This document shows, one piece after another, positions 16,055 through 25,219 of a DNA stretch of 57,895 nt. The DNA is taken from contig QKGM01000048.1 of assembly GCA_003250395.1 (NCBI GenBank), positions 1 to 57,895 of the forward strand. Direction: 5' to 3'. The notes beneath the pieces were generated by a model. That model ran no database searches and was not told the origin of the DNA. It saw only the letters and a program-made list of their open reading frames with translations. The position numbers and the translations under genes are program-made. This DNA comes from Bacteroidota bacterium. GTDB lineage: Bacteria > Bacteroidota > Bacteroidia > Bacteroidales > TTA-H9. Position 1 is the first letter of the stretch; each line of letters opens with the position of its first letter.

Positions 16055-17296
16055 TTAAAATTTTTCGACTTGGTTTATCTTACCAATCCAGCAAAGCCCC
16101 TGGCTGAATTCGCTTTCTCCTGATCCGGTCAGTTCACGATCATCGTTGATAAAATGGAGAATTTGCAAGGGTTCAGCCATCTCGAAGAGTTCACCCACTA
16201 TTTTCGTCAGGTCAAAATCATCTTTTCTAAGCAGGTGAAAGGGGAAAACGGCTCCATGAATGTGCGAGTTGAGGTCTGAAGAAGAACCAGTTGGACGGAC
16301 GAAAGGACGAAGGTCACCGACAGGTTGCCTTGACACCACCCCTGCACACAACACCAAAGCCCCCATGTGGTCAGGTTCAGTTGTGTAATAAATCTGATTT
16401 CTCAGAGCAGGAAACGAAAACGGAGAAGCTCCGTCGTGATAATCCAGCGGTGATCTCTTTAGTGCAACACCCACCACTCCCTTGCTTTCGGCCAGCATCA
16501 CCATAAAGAAATGATCGGTTTTCAGGTGTTCGCCAACATACCGGGTCAGTGTTCCAAGCTTCACCGATTGTCCCTCGGGGCATTCAAACCTCATTGCATG
16601 ACCAAACCCGCCTTCAGCTACGAGCCCATAGAGCAATTCGGCTGAAGGGATTAAATCACCTGAGGCTGCCATAAAATCTGGACGGTTGGAATCGGTTGGC
16701 TGGCAAACAACCACATTACCTACTGCCATTAGTTCACCAAAACGGACTGAGCAATCATCGAATCCTGATCCTATGGCTCCGAGTCCCAAACCATATTTAT
16801 GACTGTCAAAATCAATATGGTGGTGGTCACCGGATGTGAAATCAGGCTTGCGAATTGCCTCAGGGCGGCCGTAAAGACATAGCTTCACCTCCTGCCCGCT
16901 TTCATAAATCCTGTAATCAATTTTCACTTCGCCGGTATTCACCAACCAATGCTCTGATTCCTTTTCCGGTAATTGTTCAGGGGTATCCTGCCCGAATAGT
17001 TTTCCCATCCCCACCATCCTGAAGACATCCATTACACCTGTAGAGGCAATGGAAATAGAAAGGGCTCCGTTGAGCTTCTGCAATTGCTTATAATAATTTA
17101 CGAAGATCCTGATCCCGGTTGAACTGATATAGCTGGTTTCGCTAAGATCGAAAGAGAGGTGGTATTTACCATTATGAATCTTTTCCTCAATAAACTGGTC
17201 GAGCTGTCCTGCCCTGTAAGAATCTATTCGTCCTTCAACGTGAATTGTCAGTATTTGTCCCTGTTCAATGGCTGAGATTGCAAGCGCCTGTTCCAT
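16055..17296 (-). CDS. STAS-domain protein with uncharacterised C-terminal domain
   Basis: A 413-residue protein. Residues ~8-105 are a STAS (anti-anti-sigma factor-like) domain, with DLSETSYISSTGIRIF holding the usual phosphorylatable serine region. The remaining ~300 residues (GLGLGAIGSGFDD near 171-183, GNVVVCQPTDSNRPDF, GGFGHAMRFECP) form a domain I do not recognise. It has no signal peptide or membrane segment, so it is cytoplasmic. It lies between the substrate-binding protein and permease genes with short gaps (26 and 12 bases), so it probably belongs to the transporter system, perhaps as a regulator of its activity or as a link to stress signalling. That role is inference from gene order. 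Confidence 0.75.
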   Translation of the reverse strand: MEQALAISAIEQGQILTIHVEGRIDSYRAGQLDQFIEEKIHNGKYHLSFDLSETSYISSTGIRIFVNYYKQLQKLNGALSISIASTGVMDVFRMVGMGKLFGQDTPEQLPEKESEHWLVNTGEVKIDYRIYESGQEVKLCLYGRPEAIRKPDFTSGDHHHIDFDSHKYGLGLGAIGSGFDDCSVRFGELMAVGNVVVCQPTDSNRPDFMAASGDLIPSAELLYGLVAEGGFGHAMRFECPEGQSVKLGTLTRYVGEHLKTDHFFMVMLAESKGVVGVALKRSPLDYHDGASPFSFPALRNQIYYTTEPDHMGALVLCAGVVSRQPVGDLRPFVRPTGSSSDLNSHIHGAVFPFHLLRKDDFDLTKIVGELFEMAEPLQILHFINDDRELTGSGESEFSQGLCWIGKINQVEKF

Positions 17297-17322
17297 GATT
17301 TGATCTTTATTGATTTCTGCTG

Positions 17323-19302
17323 TTATTTCTTATTGTCGGGATCAATGATTTTATCGGCCTTTTCCATTAACCCGTTATTGAATTCAATACCTGATTTCCT
17401 GGCAGCAGCAGGATTCAGCACAAATTGCGAACGACTAACGTAGCGAAACGGAATGGAAGCGGGGTTGACCCCTTTAAGAATCTTCACTGCAAGCTTCACT
17501 GCGTCCTTACCTCCCTGTACATAATCGCGGGCGACAGCAGCAATGGCACCATCTGATGCCTGGCTGCTTACAAAACCGAACACCGGTATGCCGGTTTTGC
17601 TGCCAGCCTTTGCAATGGTGCCAAAAGAAGCCGAAGTAAGATTATCGATAATCTGGCAAATAGCATCGGGACGAGAGGCGGTAAGATTAAGTGCGGCATC
17701 GGCCACATCGGAAGAATTGGCCACAGGAACACCAATTACCATAATTCCCATCGACTTCCCGATATCCTTCATGGTTTTGAAGTTTATCACCGAATTTACT
17801 TCACCGGGTGTATAGAGGGTAGCCACAGTTTTCATGCCCGGGATCAGTTCACTGAAAAGCTTCAGTCCGCCTTTATAATCTCCCATAGTAGAAATACCGG
17901 TGATGTTGGGAAGGTGATTCTGGAAGGAGGATCCGGCTCCGGCAGCCACCGGATCAGCCACACAGGTGAAAACTACCGGGGTATTTCTGATCTTTTTTGA
18001 AACGACCTGGAGGGTAGGTGTCGAAGTGATAAAGATCAGATCGTAGCGGCTATCGGCTACATCATCTACAATATTATTGAGCGTAGCCAGATCACCCTGG
18101 GCATTTTGAATTGTAATATCAAAATCTTTCCCGCGTACAAGGCCAACCTCATCGAGCCCTTTTAGTATCCCCTCAACCGACAATTCAGTGATAGGGGCAT
18201 CATTATAAGCTACAACTGCAAATCGCATTTTACGCGATAATTCCAGCTTTTCAACCCCATAGTCAGCCAATCGTTTAAGCTTAGGAGGTATTGAGATATT
18301 AATCTGTTTGGCAGCATTGTAGTTAATTAGCACATCGGTTTCTACAAAATTCTCAATAGGGATTGATTCGGGCCTGCTTCCGCAAAGTACACGGGCAACC
18401 ATTTCGGCGGAATGAAACCCGGTGCTGTACCAGCCAATCCCAATGGCTGCCAGTGCGCCCCTGGCTACCATTTCCTGGTCGTTCACAACAACAGGCAAGC
18501 CAGCCTTACCGGCATTTTTTACTATTGCATCAAATGATTGGATTGCTGTATTGTCGCCGGTAATCCATACCAGATCAATATCCTTACTCACCAGAACCTG
18601 CGCGGCCTGGTAGACTTCATTTGTATTGGTAACTGTAATCTCCTCAAGTTTGATCCCTTTATTTTTCAACACCTCACGAGCCACCTTCATCACACTGTTG
18701 GAATTCGATTCAGAAGAATTATAGATAGTTCCAATGGTTTTAATACCAGGGATCAACTTTTCGATGAAATCCATCGTTTCCGGAACAGGAGGGAAAGAAC
18801 CCACACCTGTAATATTGGGGAGATGATCGATTGGGCTTGATCCTGCCCCGGCTCCAAGTGGATCGAAACAATAAGTAAACACAACAGGGGTATTTTTCAC
18901 CGATTTGAATGATCCCTGAATGACCGGAGTAGAAGTGGGAACTATGAGGTCGAAATGCTGATTATCAAGACTCATCAGCATAGACGGAATGTTACCTATC
19001 TCAGCATTGCAATGTGAAGTGCTGACCTGCAGGTTACTGTCTGAAATAAATCCAAGTTGTTTTAACCCGTCGAGAAGACCGTTCATCACATTATCAAATC
19101 CTTCCTCCGGGGCAAAATAGGCAATGGCTATTCGATATTGATGCCCGCTTTCGGGTACAGGAATATCAGCTACAGTTGTCCTCTTGTCAGTATTATCCGT
19201 TACATTCCGGTTATGCCGGTCGGCAATCAGCAGAATGGCCGATAGAGCCATAACAACCAGAATTCCTTTGGACAGGGAAATCAAATTGGATAAAATTCTC
19301 AT
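17323..19302 (-). CDS. Double substrate-binding protein of TrpX type (two fused PF04392 domains)
   Basis: A 659-residue protein, about twice normal size, anchored by one hydrophobic segment (~14-27). It contains two copies of the ABC substrate-binding domain PF04392. The first spans ~55-345 and the second ~355-645. They are clearly duplicated: NTPVVFTYCFDPLGAGAGSS in the first corresponds to NTPVVFTCVADPVAAGAGSS in the second, each followed by HLPNITG. Binding of small ligands in the periplasm and delivery to the permease encoded downstream is the family role. Tandem binding domains could raise capture efficiency or bind two ligands. It is first in the four-gene operon. Confidence 0.88.
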   Translation of the reverse strand: MRILSNLISLSKGILVVMALSAILLIADRHNRNVTDNTDKRTTVADIPVPESGHQYRIAIAYFAPEEGFDNVMNGLLDGLKQLGFISDSNLQVSTSHCNAEIGNIPSMLMSLDNQHFDLIVPTSTPVIQGSFKSVKNTPVVFTYCFDPLGAGAGSSPIDHLPNITGVGSFPPVPETMDFIEKLIPGIKTIGTIYNSSESNSNSVMKVAREVLKNKGIKLEEITVTNTNEVYQAAQVLVSKDIDLVWITGDNTAIQSFDAIVKNAGKAGLPVVVNDQEMVARGALAAIGIGWYSTGFHSAEMVARVLCGSRPESIPIENFVETDVLINYNAAKQINISIPPKLKRLADYGVEKLELSRKMRFAVVAYNDAPITELSVEGILKGLDEVGLVRGKDFDITIQNAQGDLATLNNIVDDVADSRYDLIFITSTPTLQVVSKKIRNTPVVFTCVADPVAAGAGSSFQNHLPNITGISTMGDYKGGLKLFSELIPGMKTVATLYTPGEVNSVINFKTMKDIGKSMGIMVIGVPVANSSDVADAALNLTASRPDAICQIIDNLTSASFGTIAKAGSKTGIPVFGFVSSQASDGAIAAVARDYVQGGKDAVKLAVKILKGVNPASIPFRYVSRSQFVLNPAAARKSGIEFNNGLMEKADKIIDPDNKK

Positions 19303-19544
19303 ATCAGAAGATGTTTGTTATCAAATGAACGAAAAGTAAATACTGTCAATCGACAATTGCAATCATTTTTCCATAAGAAAAATCATTTAAGCGGTTGGAG
19401 GGATAGCTTTCGATTTTAGCGGAACCTTTGGTGAAGACCTCAGTCTGGGAACTTAGTTACCGTAAAATTAAAAACATTTGGCCAAATCAGGAGGGTTACA
19501 TAAGATTATTAACCCATCGGAGAAAGAAGATGACCCGATGAATG

Positions 19545-20759
19545 TCATCTATTCCGGATCATCAGGCAGAATAACCTGAATGGTAAAAACCTCCATGCCA
19601 GCAGTCGGGTTATGGTATCAGGGTTCGTCAGGATCTCTACCATGCGAGGGGATGCCAGCCTTGCCATTGAATTAAGTATGGCCGGATAACGAAACAATCG
19701 TTGTATGTTTCGGAAATTTCTGAACTCATTAGCCATATGACGATAGATCTCTTTGTCATAGTTTTTATTAAAGGAGGATGAAAAACAGTCCTGCAAGAAA
19801 CAGGTTTGGGCATGGGCAGCAGCTATTCTTCCACTACGGATCGCGTTACCAATTCCTTCGGCAGTTAGCGGATGAGCAAGTCCTGCCGCATCACCTGCCA
19901 ATAATATGCGCTGTCCGCTTACCGGACGACCCCTTTCGCCGAGGGGGATAATATGCCCTTTTACTTTTCCCTCCTTCTTGGCATTTCTGAACATTTGCTG
20001 CCATTCCTTGCTTGTGGTCATCTGTTTCAGCAACTCCTCAAGTTTAAGATGATGTTTCTTAATAATACCGAGCGTAATACCCAATCCAACGTTAGCAGAT
20101 CCGTCCTTGAAAGGAAAGACCCAGAAGTACCCTGGAAGTAATTTCCTGTAAAAAATTACCCGAGGAGAGATGCCATGCTCTCCATAGTCTATGCCTCTGA
20201 AATAGGCTCTCACAGCAAAAGCCTTATCGCTGCCATACATTTCGGTTAAACGGAGGGCTTTTGAAACAACAGAATTTGCCCCATCGGTACCTATAACCAG
20301 ACCAGCGGTGAGCATCCCTTTTGAAGTGTTGACTTTAACTGCGTATTGATCGGCTTCAACCGACCTTACCTTACAATCCTCAATGATCTGAACTGTGCCC
20401 TGTTGTTTCAGGTGGTCAAACATCATCCTATCGAAATCGATACGCCGACAGGCATACATCCTGCTAAAACCCCTATCTTCCCGGAGAGGAACAACCACTG
20501 TCCGATTATTCGGTGCGGTTAGTATTAATTTGTCATAAGCTGTCGTTTCAGTAACCTGAATTAATTTGTGTTGTAATTCGGGAGAAATCTTCCCCAGTTG
20601 ATGTATAACATCAGGGGTGATACCATCCCCGCAGGTCTTGGACCTTGGAAACCGCTCTTTCTCAACAACTGCCGTTACAAGCCCTGCGTTTCCTAAAATC
20701 AAAGCAGCAGTGATCCCGGCAGGGCCGGCACCTACGATAATAACATCGAACTGATCCAT
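19545..20759 (-). CDS. Geranylgeranyl-reductase-family FAD oxidoreductase
   Basis: A 404-residue flavoprotein of the geranylgeranyl reductase (GGR) family, which saturates isoprenoid chains or otherwise reduces lipids. The FAD-binding GAGPAG is at residues 10-15, the CGDGITPDV motif (cysteine near 43) marks the GGR branch, and GDAAGLAHPLTAEGIGNAI is the second FAD motif. The usual length and both motifs are present. The substrate may be menaquinone side chains or polar-lipid isoprenoids, but this is inference. It lies alone between the ABC operon and the head-GIN gene. No promoter was assigned. Confidence 0.85.
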   Translation of the reverse strand: MDQFDVIIVGAGPAGITAALILGNAGLVTAVVEKERFPRSKTCGDGITPDVIHQLGKISPELQHKLIQVTETTAYDKLILTAPNNRTVVVPLREDRGFSRMYACRRIDFDRMMFDHLKQQGTVQIIEDCKVRSVEADQYAVKVNTSKGMLTAGLVIGTDGANSVVSKALRLTEMYGSDKAFAVRAYFRGIDYGEHGISPRVIFYRKLLPGYFWVFPFKDGSANVGLGITLGIIKKHHLKLEELLKQMTTSKEWQQMFRNAKKEGKVKGHIIPLGERGRPVSGQRILLAGDAAGLAHPLTAEGIGNAIRSGRIAAAHAQTCFLQDCFSSSFNKNYDKEIYRHMANEFRNFRNIQRLFRYPAILNSMARLASPRMVEILTNPDTITRLLAWRFLPFRLFCLMIRNR

Positions 20760-20862
20760 AGAAAATAATTGTCAATCTTTGAATAACACGACAAGAGTGC
20801 AAATATGCGGATTAAACTGACCGACACCCTCATTCTTTTTACCGAATTCGGACAGAATCACC

Positions 20863-21558
20863 TCAGTATTCTTTAACCTCACCTCCCAGGTTTTCAGAGG
20901 AAGAAATCGTCGGTGGGTTCCCCTTGTAAAAGATAGTACCACCAGTCCCCGCTTCGGCAGTAAGCTTATTGGTTGAAAACACCCATACTTTACCGCCTGT
21001 ATTGGCTTTTGCCAGTACCTCCACTGCTTCCAGCTCACCTGCTTCAACCTTACTTCCTGTATTTGACTTGATTTCCAGAACTGTACAATGACCTGAGAGT
21101 TCAATATCTCCACCTTGGGTAGCAGTTACTTCAAGCGACCTAACCGAGGTCTCCATTTCGATAAGACCTCCGGAACGGGACTTCAAAAGCATAAAATCGC
21201 CCTCTGTCTTCGTACGAAACACAACATGAGCCGAAGCGGCAGTTTCGATCTGGCGAATCTTTTTAAAACTGAGAACAGCCCTGACACTGGTCTTGTTACT
21301 ACTAAGCGAGAACTCACGGTTCATTCTGATCCTTAAAGTTCGCCCTTGAACAGAAGTTTCGATCCGATCGAGGTCAACATCCCCTGAAATGAAAGTGATG
21401 GATTCCTGTCCCGATTCTTTAAGCTCAAGTTCGAAATCACCACTTACATCAACTTTGTCAAAACCTGGCAGATTCCGTATTTCACCTGTTTGAGCACAGA
21501 CAATTTGCATACTGAACAGAAATATTGAACCAACCACTAAGCGAAAGAAATTACGCAT
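20863..21558 (-). CDS. Secreted head-GIN-domain protein (DUF2807)
   Basis: A 231-residue exported protein: signal peptide at 1-22 (cut after CAQ), followed by the [16 protein letters not shown] motif that defines the head-GIN domain, an auto-transporter-adhesin-like right-handed beta-helix of short repeated strands. Serine, glycine and threonine repeats in the second half ([41 protein letters not shown]) show the helix turns. Function is unknown; proteins of this family are common in Bacteroidota cell envelopes. There is no lipobox, so it is probably periplasmic or outer-membrane associated. Confidence 0.85.
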   Translation of the reverse strand: MRNFFRLVVGSIFLFSMQIVCAQTGEIRNLPGFDKVDVSGDFELELKESGQESITFISGDVDLDRIETSVQGRTLRIRMNREFSLSSNKTSVRAVLSFKKIRQIETAASAHVVFRTKTEGDFMLLKSRSGGLIEMETSVRSLEVTATQGGDIELSGHCTVLEIKSNTGSKVEAGELEAVEVLAKANTGGKVWVFSTNKLTAEAGTGGTIFYKGNPPTISSSENLGGEVKEY

Positions 21559-21609
21559 AACTGTATTTTTAAAAATTATTTATTCGGTATTCTATAGTAA
21601 ACAACGCAT

Positions 21610-21617
21610 CAAAGATA
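21610..21617 (-). promoter_or_regulatory. -7 element for the head-GIN gene
   Basis: TATCTTTG on the minus strand lies 51 bases before the start codon. No TTG is at the right distance, so only the -7 box is supported. Confidence 0.5.
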
Positions 21618-21878
21618 CATCCATTGCTGCATCTTCGCAGAAATGCAAACACGCGACATGTATAACCGGATTACAGGATTTCCAATGAAACCTTTAACCC
21701 GCAAAATCCTTAAATAATCCGGACAAAACAGACTGAACACAGGAAAGGCCTGAGCTACAACTCCAGAAAATAACTAACCAAAAAAGACACCAACAGTATA
21801 CAAAATCCGTTACTCAGTACGAAAAATAGAAATCAGGAGCTGTCTGAGTTAATAATCAAGAACAGAATAGAAAACGAA

Positions 21879-21908
21879 TTGTTGTATCTTTACTTTATCA
21901 TAAATTTG
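21879..21908 (+). promoter_or_regulatory. Promoter of the hybrid sensor kinase
   Basis: TTG at 21879-21881 and TAAATTTG at 21901-21908 are separated by 19 bases, and the start codon follows 20 bases later. Spacing is ideal. The remaining intergenic sequence back to 21618 shows no gene. Confidence 0.7.
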
Positions 21909-21928
21909 GTTAAGACTTCCGGAACAGG

Positions 21929-24900
21929 ATGAGTAGAGAACAAATCAACAATCCTCTGAGGATTGTTTTCACAGGTATCAACAAGAAAGTACTTGGACAA
22001 TATCTTTCGTTTTTGCAGGCGGAGTTCGATCCAATCGAATCACGCCTGATTGAGCATTTGGAATCTCTTTTTAAGCAACTCTGTGATTTCAGACCACAAA
22101 TTATTGTGATAGTGTCACATGATTCTTCTTCTACTCTCACGGATATTCTTGCAATAGTAGATAAACAGGTGCTGCCGGTATCCCTGATTGTAATCTCCTC
22201 CGGGTTATCAAAATCGGAAGAGAATGCTCTGTTTAAATCAGGGGTGAGCTATATTATTGATCCTAAAGACATTGTTCATTTGCCATTTGCCATAAGAGAA
22301 ATAATCAGGCGATCCAATCCTGAATACAGCAATTTGGCAACTATACATCGGCTCACACAAAGTGAATCGCATCTTATCGCAGTTATCAATAACACAGATG
22401 ACCTAATCATCACTGTTGATCTGAATTTGCGCCTTACAGCGTATAACCAGGCATTTGAGGAATGGTTCAAGTATGAACGGGGGTATTTACCTGAGATAGG
22501 GCAACTGATTTATACTTTTCTTGGAGAAGAGACTACGAAGCAGATAAAAAGTAACATAGAACGCACGCTTACTGGTGAGAAAATTATTTTTCAACTTGCC
22601 TACCAGTCAAAAAACCGAAAATACTATTTCGAAACTCATTTCAATCCCATCCTGATTGATGGAAAAATGGTTGGTGTTAACAGCAGGTTGCACGACATCA
22701 CAGAAAGTATATATGAGAAGGAAGGGTTCGAAAGAACAAGGAAAGAACTAAGTTTAAAAAACAAAGTTGATGAATGCTTCCTGACACTACCGGATGAAAA
22801 AATACACAAATCCCTTTTGGGCATAATCTGTGATGCATTTCAAACAAAACTGAACTTCCTTGCATTCTATAATACGGAAGAGGAAGAAATTAGTATAGAT
22901 TCAGTCCTGATCAGAAATAATACTGAAGATGCAGACAACAATCTCAGCGATTTCCGGTCTTCATCAGCCTATCCTTCCGGTATTTGGAGGAAATTTTGGC
23001 AGAGGATAGTGTTTGATAGAAAAACCATAGTTCAGGAGTGTAATATCCAGACAGAGGACAACCAACCAACAATTGAGCGGGTATTAATTTGTCCTTTGCT
23101 TTACAAGGAGGAATTAGTAGGATTGCTTCAAATAGCCAACAAACCTGAGCCTTTTGATAATGAAGACAAGCAACTCCTTCAATCATTGACCGCTCATCTT
23201 GCTCCCATTTTTGTGGCAAGAAGAGCCAGACAGGATGAGGAACTTCGTCGTATTCAGGCTGTCAGAGCGCAACAGGAGAGCGAACGAAGATTGACCCTGC
23301 TGATGAACAACCTGCCGGGGATGGCTTACCGTTGCACCAATGACCCAGAATGGACTATGGAATTTGTTAGTGCTGGGTGTTATCAATTGACAGGGTTTCA
23401 GCAGGAAGATCTCATCGGTAACCGTTTGCTTTCATTCAACAGCCTGATACTTGAAAACTATCAGCAATATCTTTGGGAAAAGTGGCAGATGGTGTTGTGT
23501 AAAAAGGATGTTTTTCAGGATATCTATCGTATCAAAACAAAACAAGGCAAAGAGAAGTGGGTTTGGGAACAAGGTCAGGGCGTATATGATAGACGTGGCG
23601 ATCTGATAGCCCTTGAGGGTTTCATTGTTGATATAACTGCTCAACAGGAAGGTCAGGACATGTTAAGGCGAAGTGAACAGAGATATCGACAATTATTTGA
23701 AAACATGGCGCAAGGGGTAGTATACTATAATAATAATGGCGAAATTGTAATGGCCAACCCAGCAGCAGAAAAAATTTTCGGTCTTTCGTTCAACAATTCA
23801 ACAGGTCAATATTCCTTTGATCCCAACTGGAAAATGGTTCATCCTGATGGTACCGCTATTAGAGAAGACGAACACCCGGCTCATCAGGCGTTACAAACCG
23901 GCAAACCGGCAGAGAAAGTTTTAATAGGGTTTGAACATAGGAATTCCGGAGAGCAGAAATGGATCAACGTAAGTGCTATACCTCAACCTGAGGATTCTGA
24001 TAAACCTTCCGGATCAGTATTTGCAACATTCGAAGATGTTACTGCTCTTTACACGGTAGCACAGGAATTAAGATTGACTCGTGATGAAGCACGAAAGGCA
24101 AACCAGCTGAAAGACTCGTTCATTGCCAACCTTTCGCATGAAATCAGGACACCGCTTAACGCTCTTCTGGGTTTTAGTGACTTACTCCTTTCTGGAATCC
24201 GTGATATGCAAGAAAGTGGAATTGATGAGTTTTTGCTTGAAGTCAATAAAGCAGGATCCCGGCTAATGAGAAGCATGGATTTAATTCTCAACTATTCAAG
24301 GACGCAGGTTGAAGACTATCCTTTAATACCTTCCGAGATCGATTTAATGGATTTAATCGAACAACAGTCTACAGACTATATAGAAATAGCCAAAAAGAGA
24401 GGTATAGGTTTCTCCATTGAGGCCCTCTGTGAAAAAACAGTAATTACTGCAGATGAGTATAGTTTGGGGATTGCTTTCGGCAATTTGATTGACAATGCCC
24501 TAAAATATACACATGAAGGACATATAAGCATCCGGCTGTTTTGCGAGCAGAGTCATCTTTGTGTAGAAATTGCAGATACAGGCATAGGTATGGCTCCGGA
24601 ATTTATTGAAAAAATATTTACACCTTATTTTCAGGAAGATATAGGACCAAACAGGGCTTATGAAGGCTTGGGTCTTGGATTGTCGCTTTCGCGCAAATTA
24701 CTCGAATACAATAATGCAACGATTAATGTTAAGAGCACCAAAGAAAAGGGATCTATATTTACGATAACATTTAATGAAAGTGTACTAAAAAAGGATATGC
24801 AATCGAAAACCAATAATAGTAGCTACTCACCGACAGAAAGCCTGCCGGTGATTCTGGTTGTTGAGGATGATGCAAGCAGCCAGTTTTACATGGAAGTCAT

Positions 24901-25210
24901 TCTCAACAGAGCATTTCGTCCCATAATCGTAAGCAACGACCGTGAAGTATTTGATGTGTTAGAAAAGGAAAAGGTTGCTATGATCCTGATGGATATTTCG
25001 CTCAGGGAAAGTATGAGTGGACTTGATATTACAAGAAAAATTCGTTCAGAACCCCGCTTTAAAGAAATACCTGTCGTTGCGGTAACTGCCCATGCCTTCC
25101 CGACCGACAAGCAGAGATCACTGGAAGCAGGTTGCAACGAATACCTTTCAAAACCAGTGAAAAGAGGTGAGTTACTGGCAGTAATCAATAAGTATCTGGA
25201 GAACGGGTAA
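21929..25210 (+). CDS. Hybrid PAS/GAF sensor histidine kinase with receiver
   Basis: A 1093-residue cytoplasmic sensor. In order: an N-terminal receiver-like domain (9-125) that lacks a clear phospho-aspartate, PAS (~140-268), GAF (~285-430), PAS (~450-575), PAS (~578-710), HisKA with phosphorylated H737 in LSHEIRTPL, an HATPase domain (~825-950) with the N box LIDNALKY and glycine boxes DTGIGMAPE and GLGLGLSLS, and a C-terminal receiver with acceptor D1022 (MDIS) and the KPVK lysine. There is no transmembrane segment, so it senses an internal signal. No partner regulator or output gene is adjacent, so its target is unknown. Its stop and the ClC stop lie nine bases apart, tail to tail. Confidence 0.92.
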   Translation: MSREQINNPLRIVFTGINKKVLGQYLSFLQAEFDPIESRLIEHLESLFKQLCDFRPQIIVIVSHDSSSTLTDILAIVDKQVLPVSLIVISSGLSKSEENALFKSGVSYIIDPKDIVHLPFAIREIIRRSNPEYSNLATIHRLTQSESHLIAVINNTDDLIITVDLNLRLTAYNQAFEEWFKYERGYLPEIGQLIYTFLGEETTKQIKSNIERTLTGEKIIFQLAYQSKNRKYYFETHFNPILIDGKMVGVNSRLHDITESIYEKEGFERTRKELSLKNKVDECFLTLPDEKIHKSLLGIICDAFQTKLNFLAFYNTEEEEISIDSVLIRNNTEDADNNLSDFRSSSAYPSGIWRKFWQRIVFDRKTIVQECNIQTEDNQPTIERVLICPLLYKEELVGLLQIANKPEPFDNEDKQLLQSLTAHLAPIFVARRARQDEELRRIQAVRAQQESERRLTLLMNNLPGMAYRCTNDPEWTMEFVSAGCYQLTGFQQEDLIGNRLLSFNSLILENYQQYLWEKWQMVLCKKDVFQDIYRIKTKQGKEKWVWEQGQGVYDRRGDLIALEGFIVDITAQQEGQDMLRRSEQRYRQLFENMAQGVVYYNNNGEIVMANPAAEKIFGLSFNNSTGQYSFDPNWKMVHPDGTAIREDEHPAHQALQTGKPAEKVLIGFEHRNSGEQKWINVSAIPQPEDSDKPSGSVFATFEDVTALYTVAQELRLTRDEARKANQLKDSFIANLSHEIRTPLNALLGFSDLLLSGIRDMQESGIDEFLLEVNKAGSRLMRSMDLILNYSRTQVEDYPLIPSEIDLMDLIEQQSTDYIEIAKKRGIGFSIEALCEKTVITADEYSLGIAFGNLIDNALKYTHEGHISIRLFCEQSHLCVEIADTGIGMAPEFIEKIFTPYFQEDIGPNRAYEGLGLGLSLSRKLLEYNNATINVKSTKEKGSIFTITFNESVLKKDMQSKTNNSSYSPTESLPVILVVEDDASSQFYMEVILNRAFRPIIVSNDREVFDVLEKEKVAMILMDISLRESMSGLDITRKIRSEPRFKEIPVVAVTAHAFPTDKQRSLEAGCNEYLSKPVKRGELLAVINKYLENG

Positions 25211-25219
25211 TTTCAAAGC

